Source: Amblyornis subalaris
Taxonomy: Eukaryota; Chordata; Aves; Passeriformes; Ptilonorhynchidae
NCBI GenBank assembly: GCA_018881555.1
Contig: JACAXG010000202.1
Coordinates: 1,054,001-1,118,000 of the forward strand
DNA length: 64,000 nt
Direction: 5' to 3'
In this document: piece by piece, positions 28,122-40,478 of the stretch
Numbering within the stretch: position 1 is the first letter of the stretch
Layout of the letters: every line of letters begins with the position of its first letter
Notes under the pieces: model-generated
What the model was told of the DNA's origin: nothing
The model's input: only the letters and a program-made list of their open reading frames with translations
Databases searched by the model: none
Position numbers and translations under genes: made by a program

Positions 28122-29741
28122 AGAAGACATTCTGGTATTACTTATAAGATTTTCCTTGTGGACCTTAGGGTGTCTGGAAAGCTGGAAGAGGTGTAATATC
28201 AGAAATAAATCAATAAACGAAAATGAAGCAGAGAGAATGAAAATGGAAGAGATTTACAGCCAAACCACTTTGGCAATGTTAATACTGTAATTACTTGATT
28301 TGAACAGATGAGTACTTTTTTAAACCTATACACCTGCTTCTCTTCTGGAAAGGGTGGGGATACAGAGAACACAAGGAAGTCCTTCGAGAAGATTCCCTTG
28401 GAAACCTCTACAGTGAAAGGCAGGAACAGAAAGCCTGAAATTCACAAATACTGTAAGCCTCTGCAAGCTTTAAAGTGAAAAGAATTAAAGTCCCAAAGGA
28501 CTAAGAAGCAAAACCAGAACAAAATGCTTTCTGATTTCTTGGGGGAGGTGAAAGAGGGTCTGGGGATGTGTGGTCGCATTCACTGATTTCACAAGCCTGA
28601 TAAATCCAACATGATGTTAATANTATCTGGTAAAAGGAGGGTAATGTGTTTTTTCTTTGCATAGTTCCATACTATTCCATAGTAGGTCATGTGACCAACT
28701 CTTCCAGAAAGTAGCTCAATCACCCCATTTTTCATTAAATGTTTCTTCATTTAAAAAAAAGGAAAACAACACAACACACACATAATGGTTAGCTATGTCA
28801 TTTTTNAAGACAATTTTTAAATTTTGATCCCAGCTCCTCTGGACTATCTGCAGGCTATGAAAGTTGCTAAGGTCATGCTTATCTAATTTTCCTTTTTTGC
28901 AGTCCTTCAGTTTCCTACTAAGAAACCAGTCAGAAGCTGATTGCAGACTGTCCTAAAAAAATTAAAAAGAGATGCTTTGCCAAAGGAAAAGCATATTCTG
29001 GGCCACACTACTGATGGCAGAAGGAAATTAGAGCATGCTAGGTTCATCAAGAGTAGGAAAAGGTTGCTATGCACAGGAACATAAAAAATGTGGGGTTTTA
29101 TCCACAGATGAGAGAAGGAATGAAAATAAAAACTTTTTGTCTCTGCCTCCAGTCGTGCAACAGGAAATAGCTTTGTTGTAAATCTCTTTGTGGTAAAGTT
29201 AAATTGTAGGAAATGCTGAACAGCTCTACCAAATGTGCTTTCCAAGTGTATATCAAGGAATCTATTTTTCAGAATAACAGAGTTACCTATAGTGCCAAGC
29301 AAATGCCGATCCTGCAAAGTGAGGTTTGTTACACTGCCAGATCTTTCAGCTAGGAAACTGTCACCTGCCATGTCTGTTACAGACTGTGCCTGCAGCCTAA
29401 TTCCAAAGCAACATTTGATTTCGCTAAAACCTGTCTGGCGTCAAGTTTAAAATAACATGTTTTAAAATGACTGTTGGATAAGTAATAACCTGGAAGGATG
29501 GGAAATTGTCTGCACCCAGATGCATAGAGTGAGCCCGAGATGGTGGCACTCTCATCAGATGTCCTTTCTCAGTAGGCTTCACAACTCTGGCATAGAGCTT
29601 TAGAAATAACTGCTGCAGGAAGGAAATGCTTTGTACCTTGTTCATCAGTTTTCAGGTACAAAACCAGCCTCCAAAGCATGGGACAAAGATGTTTCAACAC
29701 AACAATTTCATTTTTTCACACATTTTGAAGCAGTGGAATTG

Positions 29742-29761
29742 GAGATAGCTGCAGCTATCTC
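29742..29761. promoter_or_regulatory. Perfect 20-bp palindrome with inverted GATA motifs
   Basis: GAGATAGCTGCAGCTATCTC equals its own reverse complement over all 20 bases. Each arm carries AGATAG, a match to the WGATAR motif bound by GATA factors, and the centre is CTGCAG. The symmetry is seen directly. Any binding function is inferred from the motif alone. It lies about 4.7 kb upstream of the inferred SNN start. Confidence 0.4.
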
Positions 29762-31888
29762 GTAGAGTTGCAGCAAAATAAAAATTATACTTTTCATTGT
29801 CAATATGTTATATAGCACTGTTTGCACCTTTCAGATTATCATCTGTGGAGTTACATATAAAAGCTGCCCTTTCAGGACAGAAGGTAAGGCATTCAAGCAG
29901 AAACACCTCTTGTCCCAATTTAGGTTCTATGCAAAAAAGGGCTACAGCCTTCAGAAGCCTAAATTAAAGCTTACGCTCAAATGGATTTTAAACAATCCAT
30001 TTTCCCTGGGTTGGATTCACAATCTCTCATCATGAAGCACCACTTACAGCACTAATCAGAATTAGAGAATTCATCATTCAATTATGCTGTCATATGAAAA
30101 CAGTCTTTTGAGGGTTTTCTTTTAAATAAATAAGGTGGGTATTCCTGGCATTAATGCAGAAGTGGATTGATTCAACTATTCAGATACACAGTGAGTCTAT
30201 TCTCACACTAATCTTAAAAGTGCTTTTACACTTTCAGAGTCATACCCATAATTACAAATAGCTGAGTACAAAACCCAACAGATCCTATCTTAAGCAGAAG
30301 GCTAAGGGAAAAGGGTAGGGTTCCAGAGGAGAAGAACGCCAAGAAAAACTTCTGGGGCATGTACGGCATGCCCTGGTAGAGGAAGCAAATCTTGTTTTAG
30401 TACTACCCTATGGTTTTGCAAAACTTTTAAAAATTAACCTTTGACCTGTTCAAACTCTTAATATACTCTCATTCCTCTTCATGCACAGAGCTGGATTAAT
30501 AATTTCTCATGCCTTTCTTTCAGGTGAAATAGGAAAAGATAAAACCTGCTCAAGTTGCTGGAGAGGTTCAGCTTGGTCCCCTTTTCTCTGTATATGTGCT
30601 CTCCAGTGACCTGTAAGTAAAGGTGCAAGTTGTCATTTAGACCTCCTTGAATAGAGACAGCAGCATTTGGTCCTCTTTAACAATCCCCCTATAGACCTGT
30701 AAAAATGCTATTTCTAAGGAACAGTTAAAACACACTCAAGAAAAATGTTCTGTGTGGTCTCTTTCCTTGATAAACTTTGTAGAGTGCACAGAAAATTACC
30801 GCACACATTTTGCACCAAGGAGTGCTACAAAACAACAGAAAACAGAACAGATATTAGAGGTGTGTCTGTTGCATATTCTCTGTCTTTCCAAGTGGAAATG
30901 GAGGAAGCACATGGTTTATTTTACTAGCCACCATTGCTGAAGCAATACAACGTATGCCCCTAATTAAAGGAACAAATATTGCCTGTAACCGTTCAAAATC
31001 TGAAGGTAATGAATATACAAAGAATATATTTAGAGGGCACAGGGTATTAACTGACAGAAAGAAACTTAAAGAAAAAGTACATTTAAAATAGCCACATTAG
31101 CAGTCAAGGAGAATGTGATGTGAATTTGCAAAAATGGTAACAATTTATTTCTAGCAAAACAAAATACAGGCAAATCCTAACCTGATCATGAATTTCTCTG
31201 ACGGTGGCATAGTCCCTGAAGAGAAACCAAAGAACTGTTGACTTAAAATCAACACTGCTGGAAACTATGCTGGGGTCAGAGTAGCTCCAGCAGAGAGCCA
31301 GATGACTGTGACAATGGCAACTACAACCAACCCCAGAATTCTTCTGCAGATAATTCCCACTGAAGTCCATAAGCACACGTAGTGGTTTAAAATGTTGAGT
31401 GCTTGTGATATGAAAACATCAAAGCATGAGGGTATGCTTTAAATGACAGCATAAATTCAGAAAATTCTCAAATCTATTTATGTAAGTCATCAATATTGAG
31501 GAAGAAATCTTACTGATAAATTTCTTTTTCAAGGAAGAGAAAACTATCTCCTGTATCAGCATGTTGCATGTTCACAGTTGTACCTAACTTGTGCACAGAT
31601 AAGAGGAACAGTAAATAAATGAGCGAAACTCTCATTTTTCATCCCTAGCACAGCTGAAGAACATATTACTCAATGGCTTTCACTGAGTAAGTCAGTATGC
31701 TTCACCAGCTCCTGGTGAAGAATAAAGTGGGTTCTTTGCTCCTCATGTGTGGACCTGAGATCACTAGACCCTTCCCCTGCTCTAAGTCTTAAGCATTAAC
31801 TGGGGACAGGTGAAGATGGCAAAGTAAGAGAAGTTTTAAGCAATTTTGAAGGATTAACAGTCCTGTACTTTCACTGCTGGAGAAGATT

Positions 31889-31916
31889 GGAAATTTCCAG
31901 CAGACTGGAAATTTCC
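31889..31916. promoter_or_regulatory. Tandem NF-kB-like palindromes
   Basis: Two identical copies of GGAAATTTCC, a self-complementary 10-mer fitting loose kB consensus, are separated by 8 bp (31889-31898 and 31907-31916). They lie about 2.6 kb upstream of the inferred SNN promoter. From memory of the literature, mammalian stannin is induced by TNF-alpha in endothelial cells, so a kB pair here is a reasonable enhancer candidate. This is not shown by the sequence itself. Confidence 0.35.
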
Positions 31917-33143
31917 CATCCAAGCCTGCATAGAGCAAGCAGCCCATTTACAAAGATAAGAAAATGATGTGAATGAACCTGCTTTGTTCTCTGTGCCATT
32001 TACTAAATATGAGATTCAAAATTACTATTAAAACTTTCTCAAAGGCAAAAAGTTTTCAAATAATACCAAAAGAGATTGCGGGTTTTCTTCTCTTAAGGCT
32101 GTGCTATTATTGGATGGCTTTTACCAGTCAGCTTTGTCGTAATTGCATTCATGATTTTTGTACAAAAGGGCATGACCCTTCTCACTGAAGTGGGTTGGGA
32201 CACTTATACACAGCGGAGACTACATCCATGCTTATGTAAGTAAAACAGGCATCTCTGTAGAGATTCAAATATCTAAATGGGATTTAGACATCTTATTAAA
32301 GTACTGGCCCAAAGGCTACCTCTGCATCTGCTAACTTAACAGAAGGTTACTGCCATGGCCAATACTGCTTTGCCAGACAATCCACACCATTAGTTACCAA
32401 CAGTGAAAGTAACCCAGTGTCTGTGCTTGCTCTTCCACTTCTTTCAAAAAAGATTCTGAGCTTTTAAGGATATGTTTAGTAGGACTTTGACATCTCTTCC
32501 AAGGTGGTTGATGCATAAAGGCAGTAGAAACTGATGCTGCACTACACTTATTAGATCCAAAGCTTAAATAAACCATTAATTTTACGTTAAACAATGACAT
32601 TTATAAAAATGTTCCTAACTGCCTGTAGCATCTCAGATATTCCATGCCACCATGTATTTTTGATTAAACAAACTACAAGATGGTGTGCTTAGGGCATGGT
32701 GTACCATGAAACAGCTGCTCTGCTAATGCTGCAAACTGGCTAGATAGGATTCAGGAGGAGTACAGGTTACCTGTCATCTTACAAAAGTCTCCTGACACAC
32801 CAATATGTGTGGAGGGGGCTGTACAGCTTCCAGGCAAAAGATGATTGGTGTCTGGATGGCTTAGAGTGCAAGAAGAGGAGGTGAGGCATCCATGTGGGCC
32901 ATATTTAGCTTTCCACTGAATGAGAATGAAAAGGGAACCATGCACCTTGTCACAGGCTAATGGTGGACACAGCATTAATAGAAGGAAAAATTATTTTTAC
33001 TCCATAGCAAATTTTGCAATTGTGCCGGTTTTGGTTAGAATTTAGGCAGTTTTCTTCATAGTAGCTAGTGCGGGGCTACATTTTGGATCTGGCCTGAAAG
33101 CAGGGTTGATAATTAAAAGTAAGCAAAAAAGTAAACTCATCTC

Positions 33144-33203
33144 ATTCACTCCCCCATCCTGCTGATGGGGGGCTTGGTTGCTGACTGGGATTAAACCACG
33201 ATG
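33144..33203 (+). mobile_element. 3'-terminal fragment of avian ERVL-type LTR
   Basis: TCACTCCCCCATCC, then GGGGGGCTTGGTTGCTGACTG, then GGGATTAAACCACGATGA match the terminal part of the same bird LTR family as the copy at 47713-48238, where the final bases read AGGATTAAGCCACAATCA. The body of the LTR 5' of this point is not recognisable. The fragment lies some 0.3 kb before the SNN CpG island. Confidence 0.55.
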
Positions 33204-33931
33204 AGATATACCAGCAACTGTATCGTAAAACAGGTTTCTATGCAAGTCACGGTGACTTCCGAACTTGATTTTCTGTCAGTCTATTCCCTCAAAACTCATT
33301 TTGCCAGAGTTTTGAACCCCAAACAAGCTGGGATCGGTTTTACCAGCAATTATACCACATTAGAGGAGCTGCAATATTCTTTTTTACTCCAGTAAGGACC
33401 AACTTCAGCGGAAGGGTGACAAACACCTGTATTGGGCAATTTCCTAACCGCACCACCACGGCACGAATTACTAAATATAATGGGTATACTGGGAATGAGA
33501 TCTTACTGGATGTTTGAGGCAGACGCCCTCAGTGAGAGTCAGGGAGGCCCACGGAAGGAAGACTGGCGGGACCCGGTGGGGCCGTCAGTGCCACCAAACT
33601 CGGCGGCGGCGCTGGGGTGGCCTCGGCGGTAACAGCACCCTTGCCCTGTTGCTGCCCGGAGAGCCGAGAAGGCGCCTCTTGCGGGGTCGCGGAGGTGTCT
33701 GGGGGGTTTTACCCCGCCGGGGCTGGCGAGGGGAGCGCAGGGGCTGGGTCAGCGCCGTTCGACAGCCCCAGGCGCTGCGCGGGGCTGGCTGTGCCCTCAC
33801 GCCCTCGCCTCGACGCCGCGCGGAGCTCAGGGCTGAGGCGGCCCTTCCTGGGAGCCCTTCAGCACAGCCTCGCCTTCCACGGGCCGCCAGCGCCGAGACC
33901 CGCCAACGAGAGCCGTGGCCTATGGAAAGTG

Positions 33932-34330
33932 ACTGAGGGAGCTGGGTTTGTTCAGTTTCCAGAAGAGGTGCCTCCGGGTGGACCTCATCACTCTCTACAA
34001 GTGCCTGAAAGGAGGTTGTAGTGGGCTGGGGGCCAGTCTCTTCTACCGTGCCCACAGTGAGAGGACCAGAGGAAATGGCTTTAAGCTGAGACGGGGGCTG
34101 TTCGGGTGGTCAGGCATTGGAATAGATTGCCCAGGGAGGTGATGGCGGCGCTATCCCCGGTGGTGTTTAAGAGGCGTCTGGATGTGGCGCTGGGTGATGT
34201 GGTTTAGTGGTGTACGGATGATTGTGATGGTGCTGGGTTGATGGTTGGACTGGACGATATTAAAGGTCTCTTCCAACCCTGATGATTCGATGATTCTCTG
34301 ACTCCATGATTTTATTCTATGATTCCATTC
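33932..34330 (+). mobile_element. CR1 LINE 3' end with 8-bp tail
   Basis: This is a typical 5'-truncated CR1 copy. It starts at ACTGAGGGAGCTGGGTTTG and continues through CTGAAAGGAGGTTGTAG, GTCTCTTCTACC, AGAGGACCAGAGGAAATGGC, TCAGGCATTGGAATAGATTG and CCCAGGGAGGTG. It then runs through GGTTGGACTGGACGATATTA and TCTTCCAACCCT to a degenerate octamer tail (GATGATTC, GATGATTCTC, TTCTATGATTCC). A block of several tens of bases present in most CR1 copies, between GGGGCTG and GTGGTCAGG, is missing. The element is in the same orientation as SNN and ends only about 12 bp before the first GC box of the promoter. No ORF2 coding sequence is present. Confidence 0.92.
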
Positions 34331-34341
34331 TCTCCCCTCGC

Positions 34342-34487
34342 GGGGCGGGACCCACCGCGGCTGTCACGGAAAGGGAGGGAAGGGTCGAGGGGGCCCCGCC
34401 CGTCAGCTGTTGCTGCCCGGGCCCCGATTGGCGCCGCGCGGCGCCGCCCGGCCCCCTGTAAAAGGCGGCGGCGCGGGTGGGGAAGGA
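34342..34487 (+). promoter_or_regulatory. SNN: Putative SNN core promoter
   Basis: The sequence shows GC boxes GGGGCGGG (34342-34349) and CCCCGCCC (34394-34401), an inverted CCAAT box ATTGG (34427-34431, an NF-Y type site) and a TATA-like TGTAAAAG (34457-34464). Their order and spacing place transcription start at roughly 34485-34495. This fits a CpG-island promoter reading toward SNN. The exact start cannot be fixed without transcript 5' ends. Confidence 0.6.
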
Positions 34488-34611
34488 GCTGCTGCGGCCA
34501 CGGCGAGGCTGGTGGGTGCGCGTGGGGCTGTGNGGGACGGTGACCGCGGGCGAGCGATCCGGGGGCGGGGAGAGGCTGGGCTGGGCTGTGCGTCGGGCGG
34601 GCACACCGTAC
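34487..34611 (+). other. SNN: Inferred non-coding SNN exon 1
   Basis: SNN exon 2 begins at an acceptor at 40479 with no upstream coding, so a 5' non-coding exon must lie upstream, most likely just after the promoter. Candidate splice donors are CTG/GTGGGT at about 34511 and ACC/GTGAGC at about 34610. I cannot choose between them from sequence. The end given is the farther one. Confidence 0.35.
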
Positions 34612-37600
34612 CGTGAGCCGGGGCGGCGGTCGGTGAGGCGGGCAGGGACGCGCGATGGGGCCGGGGCCGCGGGGGGGCCGACTGAGTTGCCCTCGCCCTG
34701 GGCCGGGGCCAGCCCGCTCTCTGTGTCCGCGGCGGCCCGCGGGAGGGTCCGCTGCCGGCCCTGCCGGGCTCCGAGCGGTGCTGGGCGCCCCACAGGCCTC
34801 GCGTGGGCCCCGAGGGTGACTCGGGGCTCCCTCGGCCCGGGCGGCCCCTGCCGCTTCGCCGCCCGCCCCCGGGCTCGGCCCCGTTTCCCGGGGGTTTGCA
34901 GCCGCCCTGCCGTGCTGCAGTCACAAGGCGATGTCTCACGGCTCGTCGGCGGCTGCTCCGGGTGGGCGCCGGGCTCCTCTCCGCTGGAGAGGTTCGTCCC
35001 TGCTCGCCCAGTGCGAGGAGTTCGGTACGTGCTGCAGGGTAAACCGACCCTTGTGTTGCTTGTCGTGGAGTTTACGGTAAGGCAAGTTGTTCAGACTGAA
35101 TCTTGTTCCTTCCTCTGGGTATCTGCAGTGTACTGTGCTGTCTTNTGCTCTTCCTTTTCCTGACGAATGCAGGTGTAGACATTACATCTGTCAGTAGATA
35201 TTGCTTTTTATTAGACCTAAAGAACTTGAAACCACTTGTGAGACTCTTGCCTTGATTAGCAAATAGGTGAAACAGTAAGGGATCTTTCCCTGACCGCTTG
35301 TGCCAGAAGCCAGTGGTTAAACATGGTTATGTAACTGAAAAGCCAAGAGTGAAAGGCACTCAGGATGTGGAGGAGCTAGAGACCAATGTGATCCCTCTCC
35401 ACAGGGGAAGAGCAAAGAGGAAGACTTGCCATACAAGATCCAAAAACCGTGTGACCTTCACCTTTCTAATAAGGTGACTCAAAGTCTGCATAGAGGACTC
35501 CTAGCCAGAGCTGCTTGGTGCAGGTACGTAACTGACTCTTGGAGTACTTGCTGTCTGAAGATTTGAGCCGAGTATAAAAACTGCTTGACTACCAGAAACA
35601 TAGGGTGCTGTGTAGCTGCTGTTAGACAAAGCCATTAAAAAAAAAACCAAAACCCTCAAACTACACATTTGGAGAGCTACCTTGAATGTAAATAGAAAAA
35701 CTTGTTTTTATCAGCAAACTTAATGTTGGGATCTCAGCAATTTTTCTAATATATCAAGAATTAAACTATGCCACAGGATATATACAGCATATTACTTCTG
35801 GTAATGGAATGTCAGAAGTGGCTCTTATCATGTCAGGACAGATGTTTCATTGCAGCTTCATGTGGACGTGACAATGACAGATCAAAATCTGGAGTCTGAC
35901 AGATGTTTTGCCAGCCATGCAATTGCCTCTGAAGGAGACATGGTCTTAACACTACAAGCCTCTCGTTTCTAGTTCTGCATTAACTGGCTGACTTGCCTGA
36001 CAGGCAATNACAGCATAAACCTCTACTTGCTGTTCTACTGAGAAAGTCTGTCTGCTCTTGAAACTGTTGTTGTGTCTGGAAAACATCTTAGACTGCTGCT
36101 TTCTCATCTCTCCATCTTGCTGTCTTCTGTAAACTACTAACTTCTGTGTCGTTTAGCTTGATGCAAAGCTTTAAAAGTGAGTCTTGATTAAGTCTAAGGT
36201 ATCACTACACCTCATGGGAACTAACTGCTGTTCCAGCCAACGCTGTTAGGTATTGGCTTTCATTCTAGTGTTTCTAACAGTTGCTTGAATGCGAAGTTCT
36301 TGGAATACTGTCCACAGCTAATTAGCACAGAAAAGCTGTCCCTGTTTTATTCCTCATCAAAGGTATAATAAGGGTTGGGAAAAGATGACTTGCATTGAAG
36401 GCTTCTACTAAACAGCTCCCTGCTTCTAAAATAGCCTCTGACCAAACTCCAGCTTGTGCAAGGTAACTTGGCATTATTGGAAAGAGGTGGTATTAACCAG
36501 AGGTAATGAAGAGTAACAGTGATGCCACTTTTTTTATCTGCAAGTGGTGAAGCCTGAGCACTCTTGTATTGTAAAGGCCTTGCTTTCTCTGGCTGGGTAG
36601 TGTGGGTGCTGTGCACACTTGTATGCCAGTGGTATATGTACAGCACTGATCTCCCCAGTGGGTTCTCCCCTTGTCTCCTATTGACAAGAAGGATGCTATT
36701 GTGATNAATATGCAGCATTCCTCAAAAGGAATCTTACCAACACATACAGGAGAAAGCATTTTTCACAACTGGAAGCATGTTGATTACAAGCTGTTGTTGG
36801 AGGCTTTTTAACTAAGCAGCCTTTACTGATTTTTTTTTTTTTAAGCTGAAGGTCACTCTAGTAATTTTGTTCTCACTTCCTTTACTGTGCCCCATTTCAC
36901 CTGCTTTAGGTGGAATACTATAATACAATAGCTCCCACCTCCTCTGGCCCCCTCCCCCCGAAAAAGCTCAAAGACTTAATACCTGCATCTTGAACATCAC
37001 TGCTGGATGAGGACTTCAGTATATTTGGGTGAACTATAGTACACTTGCTTTTAAAGCCTCTTCCTATAGCTTTGGCTTGAATGGTAGCCGTGAAACATGC
37101 CTGCAGGCTTTAACAATAGTGAACTTAGCAGCATAATGCCTGTAATAATGAAAAACTTGTTTTAGAAACTAATTCCAGCCTTGCACTACATTTGTCCCCT
37201 AGCAGTCTTCTGCAGTTTAAACTGCCTTTCTGTTTGTCCTTTAGTTACAGCTTCTGAATTGGATAATAAAACTTCACAAATTAATTTCTGAGTAGAAGCT
37301 GGTATTAGGCAAAAAAAGGAGTAGTTATTTATGGAAAAATGGTTTCTAGCTGATGTTTTCACTGCTTGATTGTTACAAGAACTGAAGTAGGCTATTTGCA
37401 GTTCACACCAGTGATCTGACTAATCTTGCTAATGAGTAAATATGTTTAGATGCTTGATTTGATAGCAAATGTGGTGGGAAGGGACATAGCACTACAAGTG
37501 CCACCAAATATATATGGATGGTGTTGGCAATCCCTTTGGGGATGAGGAATTTACAGCCTGTAATATGTTACAGTAGAAGTGATGAACGAAGGCAGTGCTG

Positions 37601-40478
37601 CTCCTCATATGCTCATGGGGGTTTTTTAGTTCAGGGTAGGCTCTAAGGGGAAAGTGAGTCTGAAAACTAGATATTTCCTTTAGATCAATTTAAGGGGACC
37701 TACAGAATGCTTTATTTCCCCTATCAAGAAGGGGGAGCATGGAGACAGGTTAATCTGGGTTTCAGTCAGTTGCTGGTGAAAAGAGTAGCAAGGTTGGAAT
37801 TGTGTGTCTAGAAAACACCACAGAATCCAAAGGCCTCTCTGGAAGTTCTTACTAATATAGTTACAACATGCAAATGTGCTGTGCTAAGGATAGGACTAAG
37901 ACTGCAGGAGAGCTTTAGCTCTAGGTGTACAGTGACCTAAAGCTGTGAGCTAGCAACAACACTGTAGCTTTCAAACCATCCAAAGCTACTGTCATGCACT
38001 ATGAACTACTTGTCTGTGCCACTGTAAATCTGTAGAGATGCTTAATGCCTGACTTTATATAATAGAGTACTGGCTCTAAAGTCCCCGAGTGGGAAGAGGA
38101 TATGCCCGAAGGAATGATGTCTACACTTTGTCATTGAAAGTGAAATTCTTTGAATTCTTAATCAAATAAAAAACATTTCGAATTATAAAGGTAAAAACCT
38201 ATGGATTTGGCTAAGAAAGATCTTTAAGAGGACTCTGTAAGTGGCTGTGGTGCCCTCAAATTTGGACTCAAAATTGTTTAGTCAGCATAAATCAGTCTCA
38301 TGCATCCTGAAACGAGATTGCCAGAAGATCCTGGTGATAGAGAGGCTGGGGATGTGCAAAGTTTCATACTTTATATAGTTGATGCTGTCTACTCAGGCAA
38401 AGACTGGCTGAGGAGGAGCATTTGCAATGCTGGTTTCCACTGTTAAAAGCTATTTTCTAGGTGACAGTAACTGCTTAATGTAAGGTTATATGCTGCACCA
38501 AACTGCTTAGAGTAACAGTAGGTTGTCATTGCTGCTTGCAATGATGCAAGCTGCAGAAGAGGCCTCAATGTGGCCGTGCAGTGCCTGCATGAGAAGCAAG
38601 GTAAACTATCTTTTATGCTGATGCTGTACTGTTTTGGCTGGATGAAACAGTGCTGCTGTTCAGACATGCTCTGAGGAAAATTAACTACATGAAAGTCACT
38701 CTTAATCACCCTCAGCTGATCAGCCTGTGTTGAATAAGCATTGCAGAACCAAGGTGATTATGACAAATTGTACACTTCTCTGGCTGCAGTGGGCACACAA
38801 GCCCTGCTGAGGGTGTGTGGTGCGGTCAGATTTGGTTTTATTACTTAGGCAAAATTGGGTCTGCAGAACTNGGCTGGTTGTATCAGATATACACTACAAG
38901 CTATTGATTGCTGTAGTTTACAGGGCTGGAAATGTAACCAGNGTGTCTGCAAGTTATGTGACACTGGACTCTTAATTATTAGACACATGATGAACTTTTT
39001 TGTAGTGGAGGTGTCCGTGCTGAAATAGACATGGGTCTGTCATTCCATGAGACATCAGGGAACAAGCTTAGTCCCTAGCTTGAGCTGTCTTCATAAAGAT
39101 GCTGCACTGTAATTGCCTTGACTCATATTGAAAGGCTGGTGAGACTTCTGGTGCAGTGGGTTAACACTGAGGGGTTTTTGTATGAAGATGCTGCAGTTGC
39201 AGCTGAAACTGCAGCAGTGATGGTGAGGAAGAGCCTTTCCTGGAAAGGTGTGACCCTCAACAGAGACTGGCAGCCAGAAGAGATACTCCTGTTACCCCAT
39301 TGCCAGTCAGCAGGCACAGGCCAGGAGAAAGGCAGATGTGCACTTACAGCTGGCCTTAGAGCCTCTAGGGACTGCATCTTTTGTACCTGAAATTGCAGGA
39401 TTGAGCCCTAACCTGATTTTTACAGTAGCGCAGAGATAAGAGATGTTCCTGGGTGGGACTGGCTCTGGTCTCTACTAAAGTCTTCCATGAGTTTGTGTTT
39501 TGTTGAAGAGCCAGGGTAGTAGGAAAGAACAGGTAAGGAATGAATTACTTTGTTTTACGTCCTAGTTGTAGGAAGGGAAGTGAAGCTATCAGCTTTGTAA
39601 ACAATTTTGAAACTGAAGAGAAGGCTCACATGACTTCTTAAATAGGGTTGTGAGTTTGGAAGGCGAAGTAGCAAAAGACATTACCTGTACATTTTTGTCC
39701 TGCTTAAACTACAGCAGGCTAAGCTTCCAGTTTCCTGCCTGCTGCCTCTGTTCCAATTTCAGCAGTCCTAACAGGCTGCCTTTCTCTTACGGTTTTAAAG
39801 CCACGAAGAGGAGCAGAAGCTTAAAATAATGATATTCCCGTTGTGTTTTGTTAGTCTTAAATATAGCTCTACCTGCTTCTTATAAAAAAAAAGTATGTTT
39901 TGTGTGCATTTATTAGCTCAATGAACAAACAGTTAATTACCATGTACTCAGCCCTTGTAAGCAGACNGGTATTATGGACAGACTTACAGTAATGCATTAG
40001 CACTGCAATTACCTTCACAATTAGCTTACCAATCCTAGAATTGAATATATAAGAAGGATGTCTGTAAATTGGATTTTAAAAAGGGCTAGCCACTCAAATG
40101 TACTGTTTCTATAGGAGTCCTTGAGGAAAACGGAAGGTAGCTGAATTGCTACTTTGTCATGGATTTGAGATCTCACTCATNATACAGCATTTGTATCAAA
40201 TAGCCTTAAATCTCCCTATACTAAACGGTATAAATTCCATACAGCCTTCTGTCTTGTCTCACATCTAGTAAAAACTGTTACATCTTAGTAGCACATGGTC
40301 AGCCTATCTCAACAAGCACGTAAAGANCCAAAACATGGTTCTGTGATTCTATGACTGAGCAGCCAAAGCACTGAGTGCAAAAGGGTCATGTGCCATTTTG
40401 AAGGATACCAGCCATGAATATGATCTTGCCGAGTATGGTACAGCAGTACAACTTCATTATTTATTTTTAACCCTGCAG
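34612..40478 (+). other. SNN: SNN intron 1 (inferred)
   Basis: The first few hundred bases are still CpG island. The rest is unremarkable AT-rich sequence with no recognised exon, RNA gene or clear transposable element. A short TTCTGTGATTCTATGAC near 40340 recalls a CR1 tail but has no CR1 body before it. The open frames at 39118-39390, on both strands, show no domain. The intron ends in TTTTTAACCCTGCAG. Confidence 0.5.

Larger units (their letters stand above)
13841..33143. other. Intergenic upstream of SNN, no gene recognised
   Basis: There is no recognisable exon. The longest open frame (28907-29371, -, 154 codons) has no known domain and no supporting signals. Two patches are richer in G+C and CpG than their surroundings, at about 18990-19190 and 22855-23110. 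Either could be an enhancer, a lncRNA exon or an old repeat. Simple repeats lie at 23542-23583 and 28041-28121. Compact regulatory-looking palindromes lie at 29742-29761 and 31889-31916. Confidence 0.55.
33510..35050. promoter_or_regulatory. SNN: CpG island at SNN 5' end
   Basis: There is an abrupt change from AT-rich flanks to very G+C-rich, CpG-dense sequence, visible from about 33510 to 35050. The middle (33932-34330) is occupied by a CR1 copy. Both arms are rich in GCGG/CCGC. Long open frames on both strands here (for example 33585-34055 - and 34477-35163 +) are expected in stop-poor GC-rich DNA and are not genes. The island fits the promoter of a broadly expressed gene, and SNN is the only + strand gene downstream. 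Confidence 0.85.

Noticed and set aside
28907..29371. 154-codon open frame on the minus strand, the longest in the gene desert
   Set aside because: No known domain, no codon bias, and a hydrophobic mix typical of chance frames in AT-rich DNA. No exon-intron signals.
33514..34055. Long Arg/Ala/Pro-rich frames on both strands in the CpG island (also 34317-35163)
   Set aside because: GC-rich sequence lacks stop codons, so overlapping frames in several phases are expected. Composition is low-complexity and part of it is CR1.
40333..40357. TTCTGTGATTCTATGAC resembling a CR1 tail octamer
   Set aside because: No CR1 body precedes it. A 17-bp match is too short.
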